The notes under the pieces were generated by a model, which saw nothing but the letters and a program-made list of their open reading frames with translations, ran no database searches and had not been told where the DNA came from. Made by a program: the position numbers and the translations under genes. Of a DNA stretch of 16,979 nt, positions 1 to 7,848 are shown piece after piece. Within the stretch, counting starts at the first letter, position 1, and each line of letters begins with the position of its first letter. The stretch comes from JACCUZ01 sp038246575 (GTDB lineage: Bacteria; Actinomycetota; Actinomycetes; JACCUZ01): positions 1 to 16,979 of the forward strand of contig JBBRVU010000082.1 of the NCBI GenBank assembly GCA_038246575.1, given 5' to 3'.

Positions 1-515
1 AGCACGAAGATGTTCGCCGTCGTGAGCCGGTGGCAGCTTGTCCCGTCGAAGTAGCCCTTCTCCGCCAGGTGCCGGAAGCTGGTGGTGGTGCAGGGTGCCT
101 GGGCGGCGGCCATGTCGATGGTGATGTCGCCCTGGTCGGTGGCCACCGTCGCGGTGAACGGCGTGGTGGCGGTCTTCTTGTCGTACGTCGGCAGGCCGAC
201 GTCCTTCGCGGCCGGCTGACCGGTTGTCTCGGTGTAGGTGCAGCCGTCGACCGCCGAGGCGGAGGGGCTCGGTGACGCCGAGGTCGGCGTCGGGCTCTGG
301 CTCGAGCGGTCCCTGGTCGCAACGGTGGACTCGTCGTTGCCGTTGAGCGCGAGTGCGAGCACCACGACGCCGCCGATGACCAGGAGGACGGCGACCAGGA
401 TGGCCGCGCCCTGCTGCACCTTGCGACGGCGGACAGCCTGGGCGCGCCGACGGGCCTGCTGGCGCTCGTAGCGCTCCCGGGCCAGCTGCCGCTCACGCTT
501 GACGCTGCTCGCCAC
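1..515 (-). CDS. Membrane-anchored cyclophilin-type peptidyl-prolyl isomerase, 3' part outside window
   Basis: Read on the minus strand, this frame is open from 515 to the window edge (171 residues seen). It starts with a basic, arginine-rich cytoplasmic stretch and continues into one hydrophobic segment (GAAILVAVLLVIGGVVVLAL). A Ser/Thr/Pro-rich linker follows, and then the beginning of a cyclophilin domain (VATDQGDITIDM, then FRHLAEKGYFDGTSCHRLTT). The family catalyses cis-trans isomerisation of prolyl bonds; here the domain would lie outside the membrane. The catalytic core is cut off by the window end. I chose GTG at 515 because the AAGGAGG ribosome site (526-520) is 4 nt from it but only 1 nt from the in-frame ATG at 518. 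The gene is divergent from the hydrolase-hisS-aspS group, a common actinobacterial arrangement. The family call is firm; completeness cannot be judged. Confidence 0.9.
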   Translation of the reverse strand, partial: MASSVKRERQLARERYERQQARRRAQAVRRRKVQQGAAILVAVLLVIGGVVVLALALNGNDESTVATRDRSSQSPTPTSASPSPSASAVDGCTYTETTGQPAAKDVGLPTYDKKTATTPFTATVATDQGDITIDMAAAQAPCTTTSFRHLAEKGYFDGTSCHRLTTANIFV

Positions 516-599
516 CATGCCTCCTTGTCAGTCGACTGGTCCCGATCTGCCCGACGGGCCAAGACGCACCAGGGTTCGGCCCAGGTCCGCCGGTCGCAC

Positions 600-667
600 A
601 GTCTAGGAGGGCCCGCCGTCTGCGGTGCCGTTACGCGTTCGCGAGCGGCGGCGACCGCCGGTAGGCT
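600..667. promoter_or_regulatory. Possible divergent promoters between cyclophilin and hydrolase genes
   Basis: The 189-nt divergent intergenic region holds two TANNNT -10-like hexamers. TAGACT on the minus strand (605-600) points to the cyclophilin gene. TAGGCT on the plus strand (662-667) lies about 37 nt before the hydrolase start and has a poor -35 candidate, TTCGCG, at 638-643 (18-nt spacer). Neither has a good TTGACA-like box, so this is a weak inference from motif and position. Confidence 0.3.
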
Positions 668-704
668 CGGTCGCTGACCTGGCCGCCGCCACCGAAGGGT
701 GCAC

Positions 705-1400
705 GTGCTCATCACCGGCTTCCCTGCCGCTGCCTTCGGCACCAACTGCTACGTCGTGGCAACCGGGCCGGGCGAGCAGGCCGTGGTCGTGGACCCGGGG
801 ATCGAGGTCGTGGACCGGCTCGACGAGGTGCTGCGCGAGCACCGTCTGCAGCCGGTGGCCGTCCTGCTCACCCACGGTCATCTCGACCACACGTTCTCGG
901 TCACGCCGGTGTGCGGAGCGCGAGGCATCCCCGCGTACCTGCACCCGGGGGACGACCACATGCTCGCCGACCCCCTGAGCGGGATATCCCCGGAGACCGC
1001 CGCGATGTTCGGCGGGCGGCTGGAGTGGAGCGAGCCCGACGACGTGAAGCCGCTTGCGGACGGCGAGGTGCTGCAGATCGCCGGGCTCGAGGTCACGGTG
1101 GACCATGCGCCCGGCCACACGCCCGGGTCGGTCGCATTCCGGCTGCCCACCGACGAGCTCGGCGACGTCTCGCAGGTGATGCTCTCCGGCGACCTGCTCT
1201 TCGCGGGCTCGATCGGACGCACCGACCTGCCCGGCGGCGACACTGACCAGATGATGGCCAGCCTGGCGCGGACCGTGCTGTCGCTGCCCGACGACGTGGT
1301 CGTGCTGCCGGGCCACGGTGCGCAGACCACGATCGGTGCGGAGCGTGTCAGCAACCCGTTCCTGCGCGGCATGACACCCGCTCCCGCCAGGGGGCTGTGA
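705..1400 (+). CDS. Metallo-beta-lactamase-fold (glyoxalase II-like) hydrolase
   Basis: This is a 231-residue soluble protein of the metallo-beta-lactamase superfamily. The dinuclear metal motif THGHLDH is at about residues 56-62. Further ligands are the His of APGHTPGS, the Asp of SGDLLF and the His of LPGHGAQT. The family hydrolyses thioesters or related bonds using two metal ions; the substrate of this actinobacterial subgroup is not established. I prefer the GTG at 705 over an in-frame GTG at 699, because GAAGG (694-698) abuts the latter but stands 6 nt from the former. The protein then begins VLITGFPAAAFGTNCYVV, as its relatives do. It ends 3 nt before hisS, so the two are probably cotranscribed. 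A housekeeping thioesterase or detoxification role is possible but only inferred. Confidence 0.88.
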   Translation: MLITGFPAAAFGTNCYVVATGPGEQAVVVDPGIEVVDRLDEVLREHRLQPVAVLLTHGHLDHTFSVTPVCGARGIPAYLHPGDDHMLADPLSGISPETAAMFGGRLEWSEPDDVKPLADGEVLQIAGLEVTVDHAPGHTPGSVAFRLPTDELGDVSQVMLSGDLLFAGSIGRTDLPGGDTDQMMASLARTVLSLPDDVVVLPGHGAQTTIGAERVSNPFLRGMTPAPARGL

Positions 1401-1403
1401 CCG

Positions 1404-2762
1404 GTGGCCAAGCCCGCGTCCCTGAGTGGCTTCCCGGAGTGGCTACCGCGGCAGCGTCTCGTCGAGCAGCACGTTCTCGACGTCGTCCGCGAGGTCTTCG
1501 AGCTGCACGGGTTCGCCTCCATCGAGACCCGTGCGGTGGAGCCACTCGACCAGCTGCTGCGCAAGGGGGAGACCGACAAGGAGGTCTACGTCCTGCGGCG
1601 GCTGCAGGCCGAGGGCGAGGACGACTCGTCCAACGCCGCGTCACTGGGGCTGCACTTCGACCTGACGGTGCCGCTCGCGCGCTACGTGCTCGAGCACGCC
1701 GGACACCTGGACTTCCCGCTGCGCCGCTACCAGATCCAGAAGGCGTGGCGGGGGGAGCGGCCGCAGGAGGGTCGCTACCGCGAGTTCACCCAGGCCGACG
1801 TCGACGTCATCGGTCGCGACGCGCTCTCCTTCCACCACGAGGTGGAGGTCGCCCAGGTGATGGCCGCCGTGTTCGACAGGCTGCCGTTGCCGCCGGTACG
1901 CATGCAGGTCAACAGCCGCAAGCTGATCGAGGGCTACTACCGCGGTCTCGGAGTCGAGTCGGACGAGGGTGTCGCCGACGTGATGCGCGTGGTCGACAAG
2001 CTGGACAAGATCGGTGGAGATGCCGTCGTTCGACTGCTCGTCGCCGAGTCGGGGCTGCGCGAGGAGCAGGCCTGCGCCTGCCTTGCACTGACCGAGATCA
2101 CCGCTGACGGCGACGAGCTGGCCGGGAAGGTCAAGGCGCTCGGCGTGACTCACCCGCTGCTCGACGAGGGTGTCGACGAGCTCGCCCGCGTCCTGCGCGG
2201 GACGGCGGCCCTGGCGTCGGAGCGGCTCTCGGTCGTGGCCGACCTGCGCATTGCGCGCGGCCTCGACTACTACACCGGCACTGTCTACGAGACCCGGATG
2301 GCCGGCTTCGAGCACCTCGGGTCGATCTGCTCGGGAGGTCGCTACGACGCACTCGCAAGTGACGGCCGCACCACGTACCCCGGGGTCGGGATCTCGCTCG
2401 GCGTGACGCGTGTGCTGGCCCCGCTGCTGTCACGCGACCTGCTCACGGCCTCGCGGTCCACCCCGACCTGCGTGCTGGTCGCGCTGCCCGGAGACGAGCA
2501 ACGACCCGCAGCGGACGCGGTCGCGTCGACCCTGCGCGAGCGAGGGGTGGCGACGGAGGTGTCGCCGTCCGCCGCCAAGTACGGCAAGCAGATCCGCCAC
2601 GCGGAGCGCCGTGGCATCCCCTTCGTCTGGTTCTCCCAGGACGACGGCACCCACCAGGTGCGCGACATCCGGTCCGGCGAGCAGGTCGACGCCGATCCGG
2701 CGGCGTGGGTCCCACCGGCGGAGGACCTGCGCCCGACCGTCACCGGCACCGCCGCCACCTGA
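1404..2762 (+). CDS. hisS: Histidine--tRNA ligase (HisRS)
   Basis: This 452-residue class II aminoacyl-tRNA synthetase charges tRNA-His with histidine using ATP. Motif 2 is visible around residues 110-132 (YQIQKAWRGERPQEGRYREF). The histidine-specific signature ARGLDYYTGTVYE falls at about residues 284-296, with the arginine at 285, and SGGRYDAL follows. The C-terminal third (about 340-430) matches an HGTP anticodon-binding domain. The N-terminus (FPEWLPRQRLVEQHVLDVV) belongs to the longer HisRS form seen in several actinobacteria, not the compact E. coli-like form. The start is GTG, 3 nt after the hydrolase stop, with a purine-rich AGGGGG stretch inside the upstream gene. No T-box or His-rich leader is visible upstream. 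Confidence 0.97.
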   Translation: MAKPASLSGFPEWLPRQRLVEQHVLDVVREVFELHGFASIETRAVEPLDQLLRKGETDKEVYVLRRLQAEGEDDSSNAASLGLHFDLTVPLARYVLEHAGHLDFPLRRYQIQKAWRGERPQEGRYREFTQADVDVIGRDALSFHHEVEVAQVMAAVFDRLPLPPVRMQVNSRKLIEGYYRGLGVESDEGVADVMRVVDKLDKIGGDAVVRLLVAESGLREEQACACLALTEITADGDELAGKVKALGVTHPLLDEGVDELARVLRGTAALASERLSVVADLRIARGLDYYTGTVYETRMAGFEHLGSICSGGRYDALASDGRTTYPGVGISLGVTRVLAPLLSRDLLTASRSTPTCVLVALPGDEQRPAADAVASTLRERGVATEVSPSAAKYGKQIRHAERRGIPFVWFSQDDGTHQVRDIRSGEQVDADPAAWVPPAEDLRPTVTGTAAT

Positions 2763-2828
2763 TCCGTCGGGGCAAGCTGCCGAGGTTGCTCGACCGGCCC
2801 CGCACTCCTCACGTACGAAAGGCAATCC

Positions 2829-4589
2829 GTGATTCGCACCCACACCGCCGGCTCGCTGCGCGCGAGCCACAGCGGCGAGAAGGTCACGCTCACCGGCTGG
2901 GTCGCGCGCCGGCGCGACCACGGCGGCGTCGCGTTCATCGACCTGCGTGACGCCAGCGGCTTCGTCCAGGTCGTCATCCGCGACGAGGCGGTCGCCGCGG
3001 GGCTGCGCAACGAGTACTGCCTGCGCGTCGCCGGCGAGGTCGCGCAGAGACCGGAGGGCAACGCGAACCCCAACCTGCCCAGCGGGGAGATCGAGGTCGT
3101 CGCCACCGAGGTCGAGGTCCTCAACGAGGCTGCACCGCTTCCCTTCCAGATCGACGAGCACGTCGAGGTGGGCGAGGAGGTGCGGCTGCGCTACCGCTAC
3201 CTCGACCTGCGCCGGGCCGCGCCGGCCGCGGCGCTTCGGCTGCGCAGCGAGGTCAGCCGGACCGCTCGCGAGGTGCTGCACGGGCGGGACTTCGTCGAGG
3301 TCGAGACCCCGACGCTGACCCGGTCGACACCCGAGGGTGCCCGTGACTTCCTGGTGCCTGCACGGCTGACGCCGGGCAGCTGGTACGCGCTGCCGCAGTC
3401 CCCCCAGCTGTTCAAGCAGCTGCTGATGGTGGCCGGGCTGGAGCGCTACTTCCAGATCGCGCGCTGCTACCGCGACGAGGACTTCCGGGCCGACCGGCAG
3501 CCGGAGTTCACCCAGCTCGACGTCGAGATGAGCTTCGTCGAGCAGGACGACGTCCTCGAGGTCGCCGAGGCCGTGATCGCCGCCATCTGGCGACTCGTCG
3601 GGCACGAGCTGGCCGCCCCGCTGCCACGGATGACCTACGCCGAGGCGATGACTCGCTTCGGCTCCGACAAGCCCGACCTGCGTTTCGGCCAGGAGCTAAT
3701 GGAGTGCGCGGACCACTTCGCAGACACGCCGTTCCGCGTGTTCCAGGCGTCCTATGTCGGAGCGGTCGTGATGCCGGGAGGCGCCAGCCAGACGCGCAAG
3801 GAGCTCGACGGCTGGCAGGACTGGGCGAAGTCCCGAGGTGCGCGGGGGCTGGCGTACGTGCTGGTCGGAGAGGACGGCCAGCTCGGCGGGCCGGTGGCCA
3901 AGAACCTGTCGGAGGACGAGCGGTCGGGGCTGGCCGCGCACGTCGGTGCGGCTCCCGGGGACGCGGTGTTCTTCGGTGCGGGTGAGCCGGCGGCCACCCG
4001 GACGCTGCTCGGGGCGGCGCGGGTGGAGATCGGACGCCGGTGCGGGCTGGTCGACGAGCAGGCCTGGTCGTTCCTGTGGGTCGTTGACGCCCCGCTGTTC
4101 GAGCCGAGCGCGGCGGCACGCGCGAGCGGGGATGTCGCAGTCGGTGACGGCGCCTGGACCGCGGTGCACCACGCGTTCACCTCGCCCAAGCCGGAGTGGA
4201 TCGACCGGTTCGAGGACGACCCGGGCAACGCGCTGGCCTATGCCTACGACCTGGTCTGCAACGGCAACGAGATCGGCGGCGGGTCGATCCGTATCCACCG
4301 GCGCGACGTGCAGGAGCGGGTGTTCGCGGTCATGGGACTGGGGGAGGCGGAGTCGCGGGAGAAGTTCGGCTTCCTGCTCGACGCGTTCGCCTACGGCGCC
4401 CCGCCGCACGGCGGCATCGCCTTCGGCTGGGACCGGATCTGTGCGCTGCTCTCGCGCACCGACTCGATCCGCGACGTCATCGCGTTCCCCAAGAGCGGGG
4501 GCGGGTTCGACCCGCTGACCGCGGCGCCCGCGCCGATCACCCCCGAGCAGCGCAGGGAGTCCGGGGTCGACACGCTGCCGGAGAGCTGA
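2829..4589 (+). CDS. aspS: Aspartate--tRNA(Asp/Asn) ligase (AspRS)
   Basis: This 586-residue bacterial-type AspRS activates aspartate and loads it onto tRNA. An N-terminal OB-fold anticodon domain (TLTGWVARRRDHGGVAF) is followed by the class II core. Motif 2 starts at about C213 (CYRDEDFRADRQPEFTQ), the bacterial GAD insertion is at roughly residues 290-420, and motif 3 is GGIAFGWDR at 528-536. The residue after RRRD is His31, and the region near residue 77 reads RPEGN. His and Gly at these places are characteristic of non-discriminating AspRS enzymes, which also make Asp-tRNA-Asn. The GTG start is supported by AAAGG at 2818-2822 with 6-nt spacing. It lies 66 nt after hisS, probably in the same transcript. 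Confidence 0.97.
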   Translation: MIRTHTAGSLRASHSGEKVTLTGWVARRRDHGGVAFIDLRDASGFVQVVIRDEAVAAGLRNEYCLRVAGEVAQRPEGNANPNLPSGEIEVVATEVEVLNEAAPLPFQIDEHVEVGEEVRLRYRYLDLRRAAPAAALRLRSEVSRTAREVLHGRDFVEVETPTLTRSTPEGARDFLVPARLTPGSWYALPQSPQLFKQLLMVAGLERYFQIARCYRDEDFRADRQPEFTQLDVEMSFVEQDDVLEVAEAVIAAIWRLVGHELAAPLPRMTYAEAMTRFGSDKPDLRFGQELMECADHFADTPFRVFQASYVGAVVMPGGASQTRKELDGWQDWAKSRGARGLAYVLVGEDGQLGGPVAKNLSEDERSGLAAHVGAAPGDAVFFGAGEPAATRTLLGAARVEIGRRCGLVDEQAWSFLWVVDAPLFEPSAAARASGDVAVGDGAWTAVHHAFTSPKPEWIDRFEDDPGNALAYAYDLVCNGNEIGGGSIRIHRRDVQERVFAVMGLGEAESREKFGFLLDAFAYGAPPHGGIAFGWDRICALLSRTDSIRDVIAFPKSGGGFDPLTAAPAPITPEQRRESGVDTLPES

Positions 4590-4593
4590 CGAC

Positions 4594-5137
4594 TCACGCC
4601 CGGTTCAGGCGGCCGCTGGTGAAGTCGTAGTCGTTGTCGTTGGCGTGGCCGAGCCGGTCGTACATCCGACGGGACCGCGTCGTTCTCTGCGTCCGTGCCG
4701 AGGGTCACCCAGCCGGTCCCGGCCGCGAGGAGAGTGCGGGTCAGCCAACCGCGGAGCGCGGCTCTGACGCCGCGGCGACCAGGACGCCCGCACCGTCGCG
4801 GACACCGCCCACCGGCGTACCTGGGGATCACCGGGGTCGGCGTCGTGGCGCGGGCTCCAGGCCTCGAGCAGCTCGCGCAACCCGCGGTCGTCGGTCAGCC
4901 AGCCGATCTGGTCCTCACCCGGCTGGACCGGGTGAGCGGAGCGGGTGAGGTACCAGTCCCAGTCGTTGCGCGGGTCGAGTCGCCGACCCCGCAGTGGGTG
5001 TCTGCATCGCGGGGCAGGGTCGCCGAGGCAACGTCCTCCTCAGCGACGAGGGCGGTCAGCAGCGCCCCGGCCGCGCGGCCGTCGCCCAGCGCCAGCAGCG
5101 CGTCGCGACCGCTCAGGCGGCGGGGGCTCGTCGGCAC
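4594..5137 (-). pseudogene. Decayed GNAT-family acetyltransferase remnant
   Basis: No intact gene fills the aspS-rarA gap, but a protein can be followed on the minus strand across several frames. It opens at GTG 5137 with VPTSPRRLSGRDALLALGDG and runs to about 4990. After a shift near a G-run it continues as RRLDPRNDWDWYLTRSAHPV and IGWLTDDRGLRELLEAWSP. Another shift near 4810 gives GGVRDGAGVLVAAASEP, which stops at 4741. A third frame supplies LTRTLLAAGTGWVTLGTDAE, and a last shift near 4670 gives RMYDRLGHANDNDYDFTSGR, ending at the TGA at 4594-4596. The end resembles the C-terminal half of GNAT N-acetyltransferases (VTLG, NDxA, LYxxLG). The acetyl-CoA loop (Q/RxxGxG/A) expected before LTRTLL is missing. 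At least four frame changes plus this loss indicate a pseudogene. It converges on aspS with a 4-nt gap. Confidence 0.65.
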
Positions 5138-5203
5138 GAGGCCATCCTGCCCGGTGTGGGGCCCGTGGCCGATGGTGGCCCGAGCCCCGGGCGGCCGGGC
5201 GGC

Positions 5204-5209
5204 TACCGT
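5204..5209 (+). promoter_or_regulatory. Probable leaderless promoter (-10) of rarA
   Basis: TACCGT fits the actinobacterial TANNNT -10 and ends 7 nt before the chosen GTG of rarA. Transcription would therefore begin at or next to the start codon. No Shine-Dalgarno sequence precedes that GTG, which agrees with a leaderless message. No clear -35 is visible. Confidence 0.5.
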
Positions 5210-5216
5210 CGTCGCC

Positions 5217-6563
5217 GTGGACCTGTTCGAGGCAGCCGCGGACGACCGCGGCAACGCCGGGGCGCCGCTGGCCGTGCGGATGCGGCCGCAGGCACTGGAC
5301 GAGGTCGTCGGGCAGGACCACCTGCTGGTCGAGGGCTCCCCGCTGCGTCGGCTGGTGTCCGGCGACGGGGGAGTGGCCGGGCCGGCGTCGCTGATCCTCT
5401 GGGGTCCCCCCGGCACCGGCAAGACCACGCTGGCCTACCTCGTGTCGACCGCGACCGGGCGCGCGTTCACCGAGCTGTCGGCCGTGAACGCCGGCCTCAA
5501 GGAGGTACGCGCTGTGGTCGAGGCGGCCAAGCGCGCGAGTGCGATGAACGGCCGCGAGACGGTGCTGTTCATCGACGAGGTGCACCGGTTCTCCAAGACG
5601 CAGCAGGACGCGCTGCTCCCGGCGGTGGAGAACCGCTGGGTGACGCTGGTCGCGGCCACCACGGAGAACCCGTACTTCTCCATCGTGTCCCCGTTGCTGT
5701 CCCGCTCGCTGCTGCTCACGCTGGCCTCCCTCGACGACACGGCGATCGCGCAGGTGCTGGAACGGGCGATCACCGACGAGCGCGGGCTGGCCGGGACGGT
5801 GGAGGTGGCGCCGGAGGCGATGACCCACCTGCTCCGGGTGGCCGGCGGCGACGCCCGGCGGGGGCTGACCGCACTGGAGGCCGGAGCGGGTGCCGCCCTG
5901 GCGAAGCGTGGCGGCGACGGGGGCGCGGTGCTCGACGTGGCGACGCTGGAGTCGGCGGTGGACCGGGCGGCGCTGCGCTACGACCGCGACGGCGACCAGC
6001 ACTACGACGTGATCTCGGCGTTCATCAAGTCCCTGCGCGGCTCGGACGTCGACGCGGCGCTGCACTACCTGGCCCGGATGGTCGAGGCGGGCGAGGACCC
6101 GCGCTTCATCGCCCGGCGGCTGGTGATCCTTGCGTCCGAGGACATCGGGCTGGCCGACCCGACCTCGTTGCTCGCCGCGGTCGCCGCGGCCGACGCAGTG
6201 GCCCTGATCGGGATGCCGGAGGCGCGGATCAACCTGGCCCAGGCGGTGATCCACCTCTCGCTCGCCCCGAAGTCCAACGCCGTCGTGCTGGCCGTCGACG
6301 CAGCTATCGCCGACGTCCGGGCCGGGCTCGCCGGTGCGGTGCCCCCGCAGCTGCGTGACTCGCACTACGCCGGTGCGAAGAAGGTCGGCTCCGGCTCCGG
6401 CTATGTCTACCCGCACGACGAACCCGGCGGGGTCGCTGCCCAGCAGTACCCGCCCGACGCCGTGCTGGCGCGCACGTACTACCGCCCCACCAGGTACGGC
6501 GCCGAGGCTCGGCTGGCCGACCTGTGGGACAAGCTCCGTACCCTCATCCGCCCGTCCCCCTGA
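5217..6563 (+). CDS. rarA: Replication-associated recombination AAA+ ATPase RarA (MgsA)
   Basis: This 448-residue protein is of the RarA/MgsA/WRNIP1 family, which acts at stalled replication forks. The Walker A motif GPPGTGKTT is at 63-71 and Walker B FIDEVHRF is at about 118-125. The conserved AATTENPYFSI and the arginine-containing LLSRSL follow. After the AAA+ core come the family's C-terminal helical, tetramerisation-type regions (DVISAFIKSLRGSDVDAALH, then RRLVILASEDIGLADP). The frame is open far upstream, but the GTG at 5217 (VDLFEAAADD) gives the normal family N-terminus and sits behind a leaderless-type promoter. Downstream lies a palindrome that may terminate its transcript. Confidence 0.95.
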   Translation: MDLFEAAADDRGNAGAPLAVRMRPQALDEVVGQDHLLVEGSPLRRLVSGDGGVAGPASLILWGPPGTGKTTLAYLVSTATGRAFTELSAVNAGLKEVRAVVEAAKRASAMNGRETVLFIDEVHRFSKTQQDALLPAVENRWVTLVAATTENPYFSIVSPLLSRSLLLTLASLDDTAIAQVLERAITDERGLAGTVEVAPEAMTHLLRVAGGDARRGLTALEAGAGAALAKRGGDGGAVLDVATLESAVDRAALRYDRDGDQHYDVISAFIKSLRGSDVDAALHYLARMVEAGEDPRFIARRLVILASEDIGLADPTSLLAAVAAADAVALIGMPEARINLAQAVIHLSLAPKSNAVVLAVDAAIADVRAGLAGAVPPQLRDSHYAGAKKVGSGSGYVYPHDEPGGVAAQQYPPDAVLARTYYRPTRYGAEARLADLWDKLRTLIRPSP

Positions 6564-6581
6564 CCCCCACCACCCCCCCAT

Positions 6582-6636
6582 TTGTGGACGCCGACGCACC
6601 GAGCCGGCGGCGCGTCTGGTGCGCGGGCGTCCACAA
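6582..6636. repeat. 55-nt palindromic element, left copy
   Basis: Perfect 11-bp arms TTGTGGACGCC (6582-6592) and GGCGTCCACAA (6626-6636) enclose 33 nt. Inside is a second 6-bp pairing, CGCACC (6595-6600) with GGTGCG (6618-6623). The element lies between the convergent ends of rarA and the DUF559 gene. It could act as a bidirectional terminator, although no T-run follows either arm. The same 11-33-11 layout recurs at 7832-7886, which makes it a member of a local repeat family and not a one-off hairpin. Confidence 0.85.
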
Positions 6637-6638
6637 CA

Positions 6639-6660
6639 GCGTCACCAGAGCGTCACCAGT
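6639..6660. repeat. 11-bp tandem duplication across a stop codon
   Basis: GCGTCACCAGA (6639-6649) is followed directly by GCGTCACCAGT (6650-6660). The second copy contains the TGA (minus strand, 6655-6653) that ends the DUF559 gene. It may be a small slippage duplication. Confidence 0.7.
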
Positions 6661-7630
6661 GGGGAGTCGGCTGCGGGAGTGGGCCGTCCTTCCAGGTCCA
6701 GTCGGCACCTGTGCGACGGCGCCCGTCGGTGCGGGCGGCCCACAACCGGCGGCACGTACGGCGGCGGGCGGCCGGTACGAGGTCGAGGCGGGTCATCCGT
6801 ACGACCACGAGTCCCATCTGCTCGAACCCCTCCTCGCGAACGTTGTCCGCGCTGTGCCGGTGCTCCTCGCGGTGCCCGGCCCCGTCGTACTCGCCGGAGA
6901 GAGAGCACGCCGGGTCCAGCAGGTCGGACATGCCGATCAGCCACCCGGCTGGACCCAGGACCATCGCGTTGACCTCGGGCGCAGGCAGGCCGGCGTCGCG
7001 GGTCCACAGCGCACGGGCCCGGGTCTCGCCCGCGGACCGGGACCGGGCGGAGGCCCAGCGCACGGCTTGGAGCACCCTGGCGGCTCCGTGCAGCGAACGG
7101 TGCTCGCGCGCGTAGTCGGCCAGGTCGCCGAGGAAGGCGGGGCGGCCCCTGGCCAGGTAGTCGATCGCGACCAGACCCTCCTCGGGGTACGAGGTGCGGG
7201 CGAGGTCGAAGGCTGTGCGCAGCGGGGTCGTGACAGGGACTCCGTTGATCTCGGTCACGTCGCTGTCATCGAGGTGGCTGCGCAGCGGCCGGACACCCGG
7301 ACCTCGCCGGAGGCGCTGCTCGCGAGACAGGCAGACGAGCACTGGTCGCAGCTTCCAGTTCGGCCCGTACCCGTCCAGCTCGCTGCCGTCGATGGCCACC
7401 GCACAGGCGGCCCAGCCACCCAACGCCGCGCGGTCGGGCAGGAGCGGGGCGACGTCGAGCGCGCGCTGCCGGGGCTGCGTGGCATCGGTCGCGGACCAGA
7501 CGTGTACTCCGCGGTGCGGGTGGCGCCACAGCGGCCCCGACATCTCGCGCCAACCGATGCCGAGCAGGGATGCGTCCCCTCGGCTCAGCGCGCGGTCGAG
7601 GTCTTCGGGGTAGTCCGGTACCGGCGCCAT
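6653..7630 (-). CDS. DUF559/Vsr-like (PD-(D/E)XK-like) domain protein
   Basis: This 325-residue protein belongs to a large, poorly characterised actinobacterial family. The N-terminal half (about 1-210) resembles the region found before DUF559 domains in this phylum: WRHPHRGVHVW, a QRALDVAPLLP segment, VTTPLRTAFDLAR. The C-terminal part reads GMSDLLDP (D236), then GEYDGAGH (E247, D249, H253), REEGFEQMGLVVVRMT and a basic stretch. That is the layout of DUF559 domains, which are related to very-short-patch-repair-type endonucleases. The active-site lysine of a classical PD-(D/E)XK is not obvious. Activity and target are unknown. No ribosome site precedes ATG 7630, and no membrane segment is present. 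The gene is opposite to all neighbours and enclosed by palindromic repeats. Confidence 0.8.
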   Translation of the reverse strand: MAPVPDYPEDLDRALSRGDASLLGIGWREMSGPLWRHPHRGVHVWSATDATQPRQRALDVAPLLPDRAALGGWAACAVAIDGSELDGYGPNWKLRPVLVCLSREQRLRRGPGVRPLRSHLDDSDVTEINGVPVTTPLRTAFDLARTSYPEEGLVAIDYLARGRPAFLGDLADYAREHRSLHGAARVLQAVRWASARSRSAGETRARALWTRDAGLPAPEVNAMVLGPAGWLIGMSDLLDPACSLSGEYDGAGHREEHRHSADNVREEGFEQMGLVVVRMTRLDLVPAARRRTCRRLWAARTDGRRRTGADWTWKDGPLPQPTPHW

Positions 7631-7737
7631 GTGTCGAGCGTCGGGCCACCTTGGTCAGCTGTCGGTGGTGAGCGCCGTGTCGGTGGACAGGCCGGGCTCC
7701 CGCCCACCCTGGGGATGAACCCGTTGCGACGCGCGTC

Positions 7738-7848
7738 GTGGACGCCCCCGCCACGCAGCCTGTGGACGCACTCGCGACGCAGCCTGCGGACGCCCTCGCC
7801 ACGCAGCTTGTGGACGCCCTCGCCACGCAGCTTGTGGACGCCCTCGCC
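7738..7848. repeat. 24-nt tandem repeat array, about 4.6 units
   Basis: Units start at 7738, 7762, 7786, 7810 and 7834. Each begins GTGGACGC (GCGGACGC in the third), and complete units end ACGCAGC(C/T)T. Four are full and the fifth matches for 15 nt before merging into the right palindrome. The last two full units are the most alike. The core GTGGACGCC is the palindrome arm itself, so the array probably grew from that arm. In the plus frame the units read as an 8-residue repeat (VDALATQP/L), but I see no sign that this is translated. Confidence 0.9.

Noticed and set aside
2763..2828. Separate promoter for aspS (TTGCTC and TACGAA)
   Set aside because: The spacing is 22 nt and the -10-like box would leave almost no room before the ribosome site. 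Co-transcription with hisS is simpler.
4695..5216. Long plus-strand extension upstream of rarA
   Set aside because: It has no match to the RarA family, lies antisense to the readable acetyltransferase remnant, and the GTG at 5217 gives the normal N-terminus.
6582..6636. Ordinary rho-independent terminator
   Set aside because: It lacks a T-run on either strand and has a second matching copy at 7832-7886, so repeat-family membership explains it better. A terminator side function remains possible.
7738..7848. CRISPR array
   Set aside because: Units are directly adjacent 24-mers without variable spacers, and no cas genes are present.
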